A stretch of 64,000 nt of DNA from JAJPKK01 sp963807015. Its GTDB lineage: Bacteria > Pseudomonadota > Alphaproteobacteria > Rhizobiales > Xanthobacteraceae. Where the stretch lies: contig CAWEAS010000028.1 of the NCBI GenBank assembly GCA_963807015.1, positions 1 to 64,000 of the forward strand. Direction: 5' to 3'. Made by a program: the position numbers and the translations under genes. Positions 18,141 to 28,084 of the stretch are shown piece by piece; position 1 is the first letter of the stretch; every line of letters begins with the position of its first letter. Below the pieces are notes generated by a model, which was not told where the DNA came from, searched no databases, and saw only the letters and a list, made by a program, of their open reading frames with translations.

Positions 18141-18655
18141 ATGGCATTTCTCGGCGTCAGCGACGTTTCGATGGCGTTTCCGGTCAAGGGCAACGGCACG
18201 TTCCCGCCCTGGACTCGATCAAGCATGGAGGTGGAACGCAACGAGTTCGTCTGCCTGATAGGCCACTCCGGCTGCGGGAAGAGCACCTTGCTGAACCTGA
18301 TTGCCGGCCTTTTGATGCCGACGTCGGGCAGCATCGTCTGTGACCAGAAGCCGGTGCGCGGTCCGGGACCGGATCGTGCCGTGGTCTTCCAGAGCCATGC
18401 TCTGCTGCCGTGGCTTTCGTGCTTCGGCAATGTGCATCTTGCTGTCCGCCAAGTGTTCGGCAACACGCTGGCGAAGGCGGAGGTCAGGGAGAAGGCGGAG
18501 CAGGCGCTCCGCCCGTCCATCTCCAAGATGCTATGCACAAGCATCCCGCCGAAATTTCAGGCGGGATGAAGCAGCGTGTCGGCATCGCCCGTGCGCTCGC
18601 GGTCGAGCCGCGGCTGCTCCTGCTCGACGAGCCGTTCGGTGCCCTCGACGCGTGA
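18141..18655 (+). pseudogene. Frameshifted, truncated ABC transporter ATPase
   Basis: Walker A (GHSGCGKST) and the Q loop (VVFQSHALLP) are in one frame, which runs to 18569. The ABC signature (SGGMKQRVGIARAL) and Walker B (LLLLDEPFGALD) are in another frame, so a shift near 18515 separates them. The second frame then stops at 18655, directly after Walker B, and the rest of the nucleotide-binding domain is gone. A convergent, intact dehydrogenase gene begins two bases later, suggesting that a rearrangement cut the ATPase here. Confidence 0.88.
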
Positions 18656-18657
18656 GC

Positions 18658-19620
18658 TCAGCTCTCGAGGCCGGTCGGCACCGGCTTGTTTTCGCTTTCG
18701 AGCTTCATGCCGGCGCCGGTCGCCATGGTCTCCATCAGCGTCGCAAAGTCCTTGGCGAGATAGCCGTCGGGGTCCGCTTTCAACGTCGCCGCGCCGATAT
18801 GGGCCTGCAGCATCTCGCGAGTCGCCGCGGTGACCGGCATCGGCACGTCCATCTGTCGGCCAAGTTCGAGGCCGAGGTCGAGGTCCTTGCGCAACAGCTC
18901 GGGCGTGAAGGTGGTCGTCCAGTCGAGATTGACCAGCGCCGGCGACTTATAGGCCGTAAACATCGAGCCCATGACGCCGTTGTTGAGGAAGGCCAAGAAG
19001 GCGTGCCGCGGCACGCCCATCTTGTTGGTCAACAGCGTGATCTCGATGAGGTTCTCGATCACGACGCCGAGCATGACATTGTGGGCGATCTTACAGATGC
19101 GGGCGAGTTCGCCGTCGCCCACATAGGAGACGCCGCGCGGGGCGAACACTTTGATCATCGGCTCGGCGACGCGGAACGCCGGCTCGGGGCCGGACGCCAC
19201 GGCCGACAGCTTGCCGGCGTTGATGACCTTGGCATTGCCGCTCACCGGGCAGCACAGGAAGCTCGCGCCGCGCTCGGCGAGCCGCTTGCGGATGGCGGCA
19301 AATTCGTCGACCGCGATGGTCGAGCAGTCGACGAACAGCGGCGGCACCTTGTTCGCGGTGCAGACGCCATTCGGGCCGAAATAGACCTCTTCCAAGTCCT
19401 TGCCGGTGGAGACGATGGCGAACAGCACGTCAACGCCGGCGAGATCGCTCGGCTTGTCGACGATCCGGCCGCCGGAGTTGGCGAGCGGCTCCGCCTTGGC
19501 GCGGGTCCGATTCCAGATCGAAACGTCGTAGCCGGCCTTGAGCAGCCGCTGGGCCATCGGAAAGCCCATGCGCCCCATGCCGATCCAGCCGATTTTCTGT
19601 GCCTTGTCCGGCATGATCAT
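18658..19620 (-). CDS. NAD(P)-dependent beta-hydroxyacid dehydrogenase (HIBADH/GarR family)
   Basis: The 320-residue protein has the family's N-terminal Rossmann signature IGWIGMGRMGFPMAQRL. The substrate-binding region reads VDCSTIAVDEFAAI, and the catalytic lysine is in KIAHNVMLGVV. Members oxidise 3-hydroxyisobutyrate or reduce tartronate semialdehyde. The conserved GGT/SG segment is altered here to CPVSGNAKVINAG, so the precise substrate is open. It faces the remains of an ABC transporter and is divergent from a VWA protein. Confidence 0.85.
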   Translation of the reverse strand: MIMPDKAQKIGWIGMGRMGFPMAQRLLKAGYDVSIWNRTRAKAEPLANSGGRIVDKPSDLAGVDVLFAIVSTGKDLEEVYFGPNGVCTANKVPPLFVDCSTIAVDEFAAIRKRLAERGASFLCCPVSGNAKVINAGKLSAVASGPEPAFRVAEPMIKVFAPRGVSYVGDGELARICKIAHNVMLGVVIENLIEITLLTNKMGVPRHAFLAFLNNGVMGSMFTAYKSPALVNLDWTTTFTPELLRKDLDLGLELGRQMDVPMPVTAATREMLQAHIGAATLKADPDGYLAKDFATLMETMATGAGMKLESENKPVPTGLES

Positions 19621-19910
19621 GCTCCTTTGCTTTCACGTATTTACCGCGACCAGATGGTGCCCGCGGCCTTTTTCAAGGCGGTTGCGGTATCACAGGGTTC
19701 CGCGAGCGGCAACGGTATGCGGCATGTCGGTCGCGCCGGAATTTGCTGCAATACCGACGCAAATTGAAACCGCGCCGACACGGTTCCTCCCAACTTTTGC
19801 CAACGCCGAACCGACAATGATGCGCTGGCGATTGCCGTGCGCGGCCTTCTTCATTTTTTTCAGCGAGGAGGGCGAAACGGCATGGCAACGCCTTAAAGGA
19901 GATCATTTTC

Positions 19911-21287
19911 ATGACAACTCGTTTGCCTGCCATCCTTTGCTCCACTGCCCTCTCGCTCGCGCTCGCCGCCACAAGCCTCGGACTGCTCCCCGCCGGGGCA
20001 GAAGAGCCGATCGCGCTCACTGCCCGGCTTGCCCATTCGGTCATGAAGAGCGGCGACCAGGCGCCGAATTACCTCCGCATCGGGCTCAACGGCTGCAAGC
20101 CCGAGCCCAATGCCAACCGCACGCCGGTGAACGTCGCCTTCGTCATCGACCGCTCCGGCTCGATGGAAGGTGATCGCATCGCCCAGGCCCGCGGCGCCGC
20201 CATCATGGCCGTGAGCCGGCTGTCGCAAAACGACATCGCTTCGCTCGTCATCTTTGATGACAAGGTGGACGTGATCGTGCCGGCGCAGAAGGTCGCCGAT
20301 CCCAACACGTTCATCGATCAGATCCGCCGGATCGACACGCGCGGTTCGACCGCGATCTATGCCGGCGTCCGCAACGGAGCCGGCGAAGTTCGCAAGTTCA
20401 AGGACGACCGCCACCTCAATCGCGTCGTGTTGCTGTCCGACGGCATGGCCAATGTGGGACCAAGCCAGCCGTCCGATTTCGGCGCGCTCGGCAAGCAATT
20501 GCTGGCAGAGGGCATTTCGGTCTCCACTATCGGGCTTGGCGCCGACTACAACGAAGATCTGATGCTGCAGCTTGCCCGCGCCAGCGACGGCAACCATGCC
20601 TTCGCCAGTTCGCCCTCGGACCTCGTGCAGATTTTCAACCGCGAATTCGATGACGTGCTGTCGTCCTGCGCGCAGATGGTCTCGATCGATGTCGATATGA
20701 AGCCAGGCGCCCGCGTCGTCCGCGCGCTGAGCCGCGACGGCAACGTCGAAGGCGAGCATGCGAGCTTCCGGCTCAACCAGGTTTATGCCGCGACCGAGCA
20801 CTATGTCCTGTTGGAGATCGCCTCCGACGGGAAGCCGACCGCCGAGGAACAGAACTGGGGCAGTGTCCGCGTCGCCTACACAGTCCCCACGACCGGCGAG
20901 AAGAAGACGATCGATGCGCCGATCCAAGGGCGCTTCAGCCAGTCTGCGGCCGAGGTGACGGCGAGTGCTGACGCCGCCGTGATGGACACCGTCATGGAAC
21001 AGGTCATCCGCGAGCGCGCACGACAGGCAATCGTGTTGCGCGACCAGGGCAAGCTTGAGGAAGCGCGGAAGCTCTTCGAAAGCAATCAAGCGGCGCTCAG
21101 CGCCTACCTTGCGACCACCCCGACCCCGTCCGCCAACCTGTCGACGCTGCAGCGCTCGTACGCGACTTTTTCCGCCAGCAGCGCGTTGAGCTCGTCAGCG
21201 TGGAACGCGAACCGCAAGCAACTGCGCGAACTCGATGCGCGCAATCCCGTTGCGCCCGCTGCAGCGGCTGCGCCGCCGCGGTTCTGA
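19911..21287 (+). CDS. Secreted von Willebrand factor type A domain protein
   Basis: The 458-residue protein has a signal peptide ending near PAGAEE and a VWA domain at about 75-245. A complete metal-ion-dependent adhesion site is seen as DRSGSM, the Thr in DTRGSTAIY and the Asp in LLSDGMAN. Downstream is a beta-rich domain (residues 260-360) and a helical tail with QGKLEEARKLFESN. It was probably exported to the periplasm, where VWA domains bind partner proteins through a divalent metal. No partner gene is evident. The start follows AAAGGAG by about eight bases. Confidence 0.85.
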   Translation: MTTRLPAILCSTALSLALAATSLGLLPAGAEEPIALTARLAHSVMKSGDQAPNYLRIGLNGCKPEPNANRTPVNVAFVIDRSGSMEGDRIAQARGAAIMAVSRLSQNDIASLVIFDDKVDVIVPAQKVADPNTFIDQIRRIDTRGSTAIYAGVRNGAGEVRKFKDDRHLNRVVLLSDGMANVGPSQPSDFGALGKQLLAEGISVSTIGLGADYNEDLMLQLARASDGNHAFASSPSDLVQIFNREFDDVLSSCAQMVSIDVDMKPGARVVRALSRDGNVEGEHASFRLNQVYAATEHYVLLEIASDGKPTAEEQNWGSVRVAYTVPTTGEKKTIDAPIQGRFSQSAAEVTASADAAVMDTVMEQVIRERARQAIVLRDQGKLEEARKLFESNQAALSAYLATTPTPSANLSTLQRSYATFSASSALSSSAWNANRKQLRELDARNPVAPAAAAAPPRF

Positions 21288-21401
21288 CGACGGAACCGTC
21301 CCCCGGCGAAGCCCTTCGAATTTCGCTGGAAATCGCGGCGGCGTTCGGCATAGTGCCGGCAGTTCGAGCCGGCGTCGGCCGCCGCGATCGTGGAGCTGGG
21401 G

Positions 21402-22262
21402 ATGCGTCTTGCAAGTTACATTGCCCATGGGCGCGCGAGCTATGGCGCGGTGGTGGGCGATGGCGTCGTCGATCTGCGCATGCGGCTGGGCGGCGGACGA
21501 TATGCAACGCTCACCGATGTCATCCGAGCCGGCGCGCTCGACGACGCGCGCGCCGCGGTCGCCGGCGTGCGCGCGGATTTCCGCCTCACCGAGATCGAGC
21601 TGTTGCCGCCGGTACTGACGCCGGAAAAGATCCTCTGCATCGGCATCAACTACGCCAACCGCAATGCCGACTTCAACGACCCCAACGTCCCGAAATATCC
21701 AAGCATGTTCTATCGGCACCCGGGTTCGCTGGTCGGCTCCGGTCAGGCGCTGGTGCGCCCCAAGGTATCGCACGAGCTCGACTACGAGGGCGAGATTGCC
21801 ATGGTGATCGGGCGCGAAGGCCGGCACATCGGCAAAGGCCGCGCGCGCGATCTCATCGCCGGCTACACCCTATGCAATGAAGGGACGGTGCGCGACTGGA
21901 TGCGTCACGGCAAGTTCAACGTCACCCAGGGCAAGAACTTCGACAAGACCGGCAGCATCGGTCCTTGGATCGTCACCGCCGACGAGATCGACCCGTCGCA
22001 GCCGATGCACCTCACCGTGAAGCTCAACGGCGAGGTCACCCAGGAGGACAACACCGCGAACATGATCTTTTCGTTCGCGGACCTCATCGCCTACGTGACG
22101 ACATTCATGACCCTCAAGCCGGCTGACATCATCGTCACGGGCACGCCGGTCAAGCTCGGACCGCGCACGGATCCGCCGCGCTGGCTCAAGCCGGACGATG
22201 TCGTCGAAATCTCCTCGCCGGAAATCGGCGTGTTGACAAACCGCGTCACAGACGAGGAGTAA
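21402..22262 (+). CDS. Fumarylacetoacetate hydrolase (FAH) family protein
   Basis: With ATG 21402 (GGAG six bases before) the product has 286 residues. The FAH C-terminal domain carries ILCIGINYANRNADF, the metal-binding DYEGEIAMVIGREG, GYTLCNEGTVRDW, GKNFDKTGSIGPW and TGTPVKLGP. Enzymes of this group cleave or isomerise beta-diketo or 2-hydroxy-dienoate acids, for example in aromatic ring degradation, or act on oxaloacetate. The individual substrate cannot be read from sequence. It stands alone after the VWA gene. Confidence 0.88.
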   Translation: MRLASYIAHGRASYGAVVGDGVVDLRMRLGGGRYATLTDVIRAGALDDARAAVAGVRADFRLTEIELLPPVLTPEKILCIGINYANRNADFNDPNVPKYPSMFYRHPGSLVGSGQALVRPKVSHELDYEGEIAMVIGREGRHIGKGRARDLIAGYTLCNEGTVRDWMRHGKFNVTQGKNFDKTGSIGPWIVTADEIDPSQPMHLTVKLNGEVTQEDNTANMIFSFADLIAYVTTFMTLKPADIIVTGTPVKLGPRTDPPRWLKPDDVVEISSPEIGVLTNRVTDEE

Positions 22263-22451
22263 GGCGCGGCGTCAAGATCATGGTTCGTTCGCAGCTTCAT
22301 GGGCGCACGCGGATGTGATCGACTGCCGCCGCAAAAAGTGCTTTATCCTGTCGCTTAGCCGTCACCGAACACGCCCACAACCGCACTTTGGCGGGGGATC
22401 ATTTCAGCCAAGGGCGTGCGACAAACCCTGGGCGGCATTGGAGGAAGTCAC

Positions 22452-23066
22452 ATGCTCAACTTCAAAAGCGCGGTGCTCGGCGCCGCCGGATTGGCGCTTC
22501 TGCTGACGGTTGGCACCGCTTCGGCGCAAGCTCCGGCACGTGTGCGCGGCACGATCGAGAAGGTCAACGGCAACACGCTCGAGGTTAAAACCCGCGAGGG
22601 TTCGACCGTCACTGTCCATCTCACGGACAACGCCCAGGTGAGCGGCGTCACGAAAGCGGCACTCGCCGACATCCATCAGAATTCCTTCGTCGGCATCACC
22701 GCAATGCCGCAGCCCGATGGCACCCAGAAGGCGCTCGAAGTGCACATCTTCCCCGAAGCGCGCCGCGGTGCCGGTGAAGGCCATCGGCCATGGGACCTCG
22801 TGCCGCAAAGCACCATGACCAACGCGAACGTGGAAGTACTCGTGACCGGCGTCGATGGACCGATGCTGACGATGAAATACAAGGACGGCGAGAAGAAAAT
22901 CCTCGTGCCGAAGGACATTCCGATCGTCCTGTTCGTCAACGGCGACCGCGCCGATCTCAAGCCCGGCGCGAAGATCTTTGTCGCCAACGGCACCAAGAAG
23001 CCCGATGGCAGCATCGAAACCGGCGGCATCAACGTCGGCCGCGATGGTCTGACGCCGCCGATGTAA
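22452..23066 (+). CDS. Exported protein of unknown function
   Basis: A 204-residue protein with a clean signal peptide (LLLTVGTASAQAPA). The start at 22452 is well defined by GGAGGAAGTCAC before it. The mature part contains a repeated OB-like, beta-rich pattern: RVRGTIEKVNGNTLEVKTREG, then a second half with VLVTGVDGPMLTMKYKDGEK and KPGAKIFVANG. This resembles DUF5666-type beta-barrel domains, but I cannot assign a function. A strong terminator follows, so it is monocistronic. Confidence 0.8.
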   Translation: MLNFKSAVLGAAGLALLLTVGTASAQAPARVRGTIEKVNGNTLEVKTREGSTVTVHLTDNAQVSGVTKAALADIHQNSFVGITAMPQPDGTQKALEVHIFPEARRGAGEGHRPWDLVPQSTMTNANVEVLVTGVDGPMLTMKYKDGEKKILVPKDIPIVLFVNGDRADLKPGAKIFVANGTKKPDGSIETGGINVGRDGLTPPM

Positions 23067-23096
23067 CTGCTGTCGGCATTCGCCGCGGTTCCTTCG

Positions 23097-23130
23097 CTCG
23101 CCCGGCCTCGGCCGGGCGAGTTTATTTTTG
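23097..23130 (+). terminator. Rho-independent terminator
   Basis: A perfect 10-base-pair stem CTCGCCCGGC/GCCGGGCGAG with a CTCG loop is followed by TTTATTTTTG. It terminates the exported-protein transcript ahead of lutA. Confidence 0.9.
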
Positions 23131-23219
23131 GTGTGCCGCGCATCTTTTCGCTGCCGCTTGCGACGCCTGACCGATTGCTCCAATGTCGCGCGCGCCCATC
23201 ACCGGACGAGGAGCGCTTC

Positions 23220-24002
23220 ATGTCGACAGGCCCGCGGGTCGGATTGTTCGTCACCTGCCTCGTTGACCTGATCCGCCCGACAGTCGCGTTCGCGGCCGTG
23301 AAGCTTATCGAGGACTCCGGGTGCACGGTGGATGTGCCGCGGCAAACCTGTTGCGGCCAACCGGCCTTCAACTCGGGCGACCGCGCCACCACGCGCGCCA
23401 TCGCCGAGCAGGTGATAGAAGCCTTTGCGCCGTTCGACTATATCGTGGCGCCGTCCGGTTCCTGCGCTGGCATGCTTAAGGTCCATTACCCGGAGCTGTT
23501 TCGCGGCGATCCCAATTGGGCGCCGCGCGCGGATGCTTTTGCCGCGAAGGTCTATGAGCTGGTGTCATTCCTGGCCGATGTGCGCGGCGTGACCCGGGTC
23601 GCGGCGGAGCTTGCAGCGACCGCGACCTATCACGATGCCTGCTCGGGCCTGCGCGAACTCGGTGTGCGCGATCAGCCGCGGCGCCTGCTTGCGACAGTCG
23701 CCGGGCTGAAACTCACCGAGATGCGCGACGCCAATGTGTGCTGCGGCTTCGGTGGCACGTTCTGCGTCAAGTACCCGGACATCTCGAACGCCATCGTCGC
23801 CAAGAAGATGGCGAACGTGGTCGCGACCGGCGCCGACTTGCTGCTTGCGGGCGATCTTGGTTGCCTGATGAACATGGCGGGCAAGCTGCAACGCGACGGT
23901 GCCGCGGTCGAAGTACGCCATGTCGCGGAGGTGCTCGCGGGAATGACGGTTTCGCCCGCGATCGGCGCGCCCGCCGCGGCGCATCGCGAGACCCGATCAT
24001 GA
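23220..24002 (+). CDS. lutA: Lactate utilization protein LutA-like (Fe-S)-binding
   Basis: The start at 23220 follows GAGGAG and gives 260 residues. Two cysteine-rich CCG domains are seen: TCCGQPAFNSGD in the first half and VCCGFGGTFCVKYP in the second. LutA/LldE works with LutB and LutC in an iron-sulfur L-lactate oxidase complex on the cytoplasmic side of the membrane. The three genes lie in order with spacings of ten bases and an overlap, so they form one operon. Confidence 0.9.
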   Translation: MSTGPRVGLFVTCLVDLIRPTVAFAAVKLIEDSGCTVDVPRQTCCGQPAFNSGDRATTRAIAEQVIEAFAPFDYIVAPSGSCAGMLKVHYPELFRGDPNWAPRADAFAAKVYELVSFLADVRGVTRVAAELAATATYHDACSGLRELGVRDQPRRLLATVAGLKLTEMRDANVCCGFGGTFCVKYPDISNAIVAKKMANVVATGADLLLAGDLGCLMNMAGKLQRDGAAVEVRHVAEVLAGMTVSPAIGAPAAAHRETRS

Positions 24003-24012
24003 GCCAGGGACC

Positions 24013-25458
24013 ATGAGCCAGTTGGCGACGTCATCGAGCTTCAAAGACAACGCCAAGGCGGCGCTCGCCGATCCCGAGCTGCAGACGGCGCTGAAATTCG
24101 TCGAGGTGAATTTCATCGCGCGGCGCCAGGAGACTGCCGATCGGCTCCCGGAATTCGATGCGCTGCGCAACTCCGCCCGCGACATCAAGGAGCATTCGCT
24201 CGCCCATCTCGACCTTTACCTCGAAGCCTATGAGCGGCGCCTCACCGACGCGGGCGGCCACCTGCATTACGCTGTGACGGCGGAGGACGCGCGGCAGATC
24301 ATTCTCGATATCTGCCGCAAGCTCGGCGCCCGCACCGTCACCAAGGGCAAGAGCATGGTGTCGGAGGAGATCGGCCTCAACGATTTCTTGTCAGCAAATG
24401 GCGTCACGCCGGTCGAGACCGATCTCGGCGAGTACATCATTCAACTGCGCCACGAAGTCCCCTCCCACATCATTGCGCCCGCTGTGCACCTGACGAAGGC
24501 GCAGATCGAAGAGGATTTCCGCCGCGTCCACACGCATCTGCCGGCCGATCGCAATCTGGTCGAACCGACGAGCCTCCTCGCCGAGGCGCGGGCGGTGCTG
24601 CGGCAGAAGTTTCTTGCGGCCGACGTCGGCATTACCGGTGCGAACTTCCTTGTCGCCGAGACCGGCACCTCGGTGATTGTCACCAACGAAGGCAACGGCG
24701 ATCTCACCCAGACGTTGCCCAAAGCCCACATCGTGCTCGCGTCGATCGAGAAGCTCGTGCCGACGCTGGAAGATTTGGCGCAGATGCTGCGCGTGCTGGC
24801 GCGCTCGGCGACCGGACAGGAGATGTCCGTCTACACCACGCTCTCGACCGGACCGCGCCGTGGCGACGATCCCGATGGGCCCGGCGAATATCACGTGGTG
24901 CTGCTCGACAACGGCCGCTCGGCGATGCTCGCCGGTGAATTCCACGACATGCTTCGCTGCATTCGCTGCGGCGCCTGCATGAACCACTGCCCGGTCTATC
25001 ACGCGGTCGGCGGACACGCGTATGGCTGGGTCTATCCTGGTCCGATGGGGGCGGTGCTCACGCCGAGCTTGATCGGCATCGACCAGGCCGGCCATCTGCC
25101 CAACGCGTCGACGTTCTGCGGCCGTTGCGAAGAGGTGTGCCCGGTGCACATCCCGCTGCCGCGCATGATGCGCTCGTGGCGCGAGCGCGAATTCGAGCGG
25201 CATTTGTCGCCCGCGACGGTGCGGTCAGGCTTGGCGTTCTGGGCGTTCTTCGCCAAGCGGCCGCGGCTTTACGGAATTTGCGCAGGTATCGGCGCGCGGT
25301 TGCTGGCACTGTTCGGCCGGAGTCGCGGACGGTTCCGCCGGCTGCCGCTTGCCTCCGGATGGACCCGGTTTCGCGATTTCCCGGCGCCCGAAGGGGCAAC
25401 ATTCCAGGCGCAATGGAGGGCGCGCGAGCGTACGGCCGCGCCGGGTAGCGTCCGATGA
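24013..25458 (+). CDS. lutB: Lactate utilization iron-sulfur protein LutB
   Basis: This 481-residue subunit carries an N-terminal LUD domain (about 70-300) and a ferredoxin-like segment with two 4Fe-4S motifs, CIRCGACMNHCPVY and CGRCEEVCPVHIP. The C-terminal region is helical and basic. It is expected to pass electrons from L-lactate towards the quinone pool with LutA and LutC. Its last bases overlap lutC. Confidence 0.93.
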   Translation: MSQLATSSSFKDNAKAALADPELQTALKFVEVNFIARRQETADRLPEFDALRNSARDIKEHSLAHLDLYLEAYERRLTDAGGHLHYAVTAEDARQIILDICRKLGARTVTKGKSMVSEEIGLNDFLSANGVTPVETDLGEYIIQLRHEVPSHIIAPAVHLTKAQIEEDFRRVHTHLPADRNLVEPTSLLAEARAVLRQKFLAADVGITGANFLVAETGTSVIVTNEGNGDLTQTLPKAHIVLASIEKLVPTLEDLAQMLRVLARSATGQEMSVYTTLSTGPRRGDDPDGPGEYHVVLLDNGRSAMLAGEFHDMLRCIRCGACMNHCPVYHAVGGHAYGWVYPGPMGAVLTPSLIGIDQAGHLPNASTFCGRCEEVCPVHIPLPRMMRSWREREFERHLSPATVRSGLAFWAFFAKRPRLYGICAGIGARLLALFGRSRGRFRRLPLASGWTRFRDFPAPEGATFQAQWRARERTAAPGSVR

Positions 25459-26135
25459 CGCCCCGCGACCTCGTTTTCGCGACCATCCGTCGTTCGCTCG
25501 GCGTCACCGGCAACGAGGCGCCGCGCCAGCTCGAAGTCGCGGCGCGTCTTACCGGGCATCCGGCAGGCGTCGTGCCAAAACGAGGGCAGCTGCCGCCAGC
25601 GGAGCGGCTCGCGCTGTTCATGCGCATGGTCGAGGCCGCCGCCGGCTCGGTCGAACGCGCCGCCGACGGCACCGAGGTGCCGGCAGCGGTCGCAGCGTTT
25701 CTGCGCCGCTTCAACCTGCCGATGCGTGTGCGGCATGGCGACGATTCGCGCCTCGCCGCTTTGCCATGGAGCAATGCGCCTGCGCTCGAGGTGAGCCGCG
25801 GCAAGTCGGACGGCAACGATCTTGCCGCCGTGTCTCACGCCTTCGCCGCAGTGGCCGAGACCGGCACCGTGGTCATGACGTCGGGCGCCGACAATCCGAC
25901 CACGCTCAATTTCCTGCCCGATGTGCATATCGTCGTCGTCGACGCCCGCGACGTCACGTCGGACTTCGAGGCGGCGCTGGCGCGGTTGCGGGATCGTTAC
26001 GGCGCGGGCGGTCTGCCGCGCGCCGTCAACCTGATCACCGGTCCATCGCGCTCCGCCGACATCGAGCAGACGCTCATTCTCGGCGCCCATGGTCCGCGCA
26101 AGCTTCACGTCATCGTCATCGGCGAGCCGACGTAG
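25455..26135 (+). CDS. lutC: Lactate utilization protein LutC (LUD domain)
   Basis: A 226-residue LUD-domain protein overlapping lutB by four bases (ATGA). Conserved LUD segments AVAETGTVVMTSGAD, LNFLPDVHIVVV and LITGPSRSADIEQTLILG are present. The stop codon TAG is the TAG of the palindromic repeat that begins at 26131, so the repeat has moved in exactly at the gene's end. lutC completes the three-gene lactate oxidation operon. Confidence 0.9.
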   Translation: MTPRDLVFATIRRSLGVTGNEAPRQLEVAARLTGHPAGVVPKRGQLPPAERLALFMRMVEAAAGSVERAADGTEVPAAVAAFLRRFNLPMRVRHGDDSRLAALPWSNAPALEVSRGKSDGNDLAAVSHAFAAVAETGTVVMTSGADNPTTLNFLPDVHIVVVDARDVTSDFEAALARLRDRYGAGGLPRAVNLITGPSRSADIEQTLILGAHGPRKLHVIVIGEPT

Positions 26136-26233
26136 CCCGCATGGAGCGCCGGCTTTTGCCGGCGCGCAATGCGGGGACGCTCCTGCAATTTGGCCAGACC
26201 GTCCCGGATTACGCTTGCGCTCCATCCGGGCTA
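26131..26233. repeat. Imperfect palindromic repeat, family D
   Basis: The ends TAGCCCGCATGGAGCG and CGCTCCATCCGGGCTA are near-perfect inverted repeats about 70 bases apart, with a smaller internal hairpin GCCGGC. The form is typical of dispersed intergenic repeats in Bradyrhizobium-like genomes. It contains the lutC stop codon and may fold into a terminator-like hairpin. Confidence 0.75.
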
Positions 26234-26344
26234 CCATCTTCGTAAACCACTTTTTTTGAGGTTTCTGCCACCGGAAAGCCTTAAAATGCGCCCCGATACC
26301 GCGGGAACAAAAGCTGTTCGATCTGGCCGGGGGGTGAGGTCATC

Positions 26345-27688
<1,344 letters not shown>

Positions 27689-28084
27689 AGCTGCGTCTTT
27701 AATCCGCGGTGCGTTCCACATCCGTCGCGCGACCGCGATGTTTTTTGCGTGGCTTAAACGGGCAATCCGTTGCTTCGCAGCGCGGGGTTACTTCATCGCT
27801 CGGTCCCGCCGGGCGATGACGCCCGAGTTTTCGACCTGATCAAATTCCTTAATAAAAGCTTTTCGAATAGTTTTTCGGCCGCGTCATTCGAACGGGCCGC
27901 GTCATTCGAACGGATTGGATTACTTGATGTTGCAGTCGCGACACGATCGCGCGCGAAAAAGATAATAATCATGGTGAAAAAGTAAGGTTAAGCCTCCCTT
28001 AGGAATTGGCTGGCATCGTTCCTCCGTCGAACCAACCGGCGGCCTGTATTGGCGTGCTCCGGGTAAGATCGGAAGGATGATGTC
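27689..28084. other. Intergenic region with an 18-base tandem duplication
   Basis: No gene is convincing in these 396 bases. From 27877 to 27913 the unit GCCGCGTCATTCGAACGG is present twice in tandem with an 18-base period. The sequence around it is AT-richer than its surroundings (AATAAAAGCTTTTCGAATAGTTTTT) and probably holds the promoter of the outer-membrane protein gene at 28085. Confidence 0.6.
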
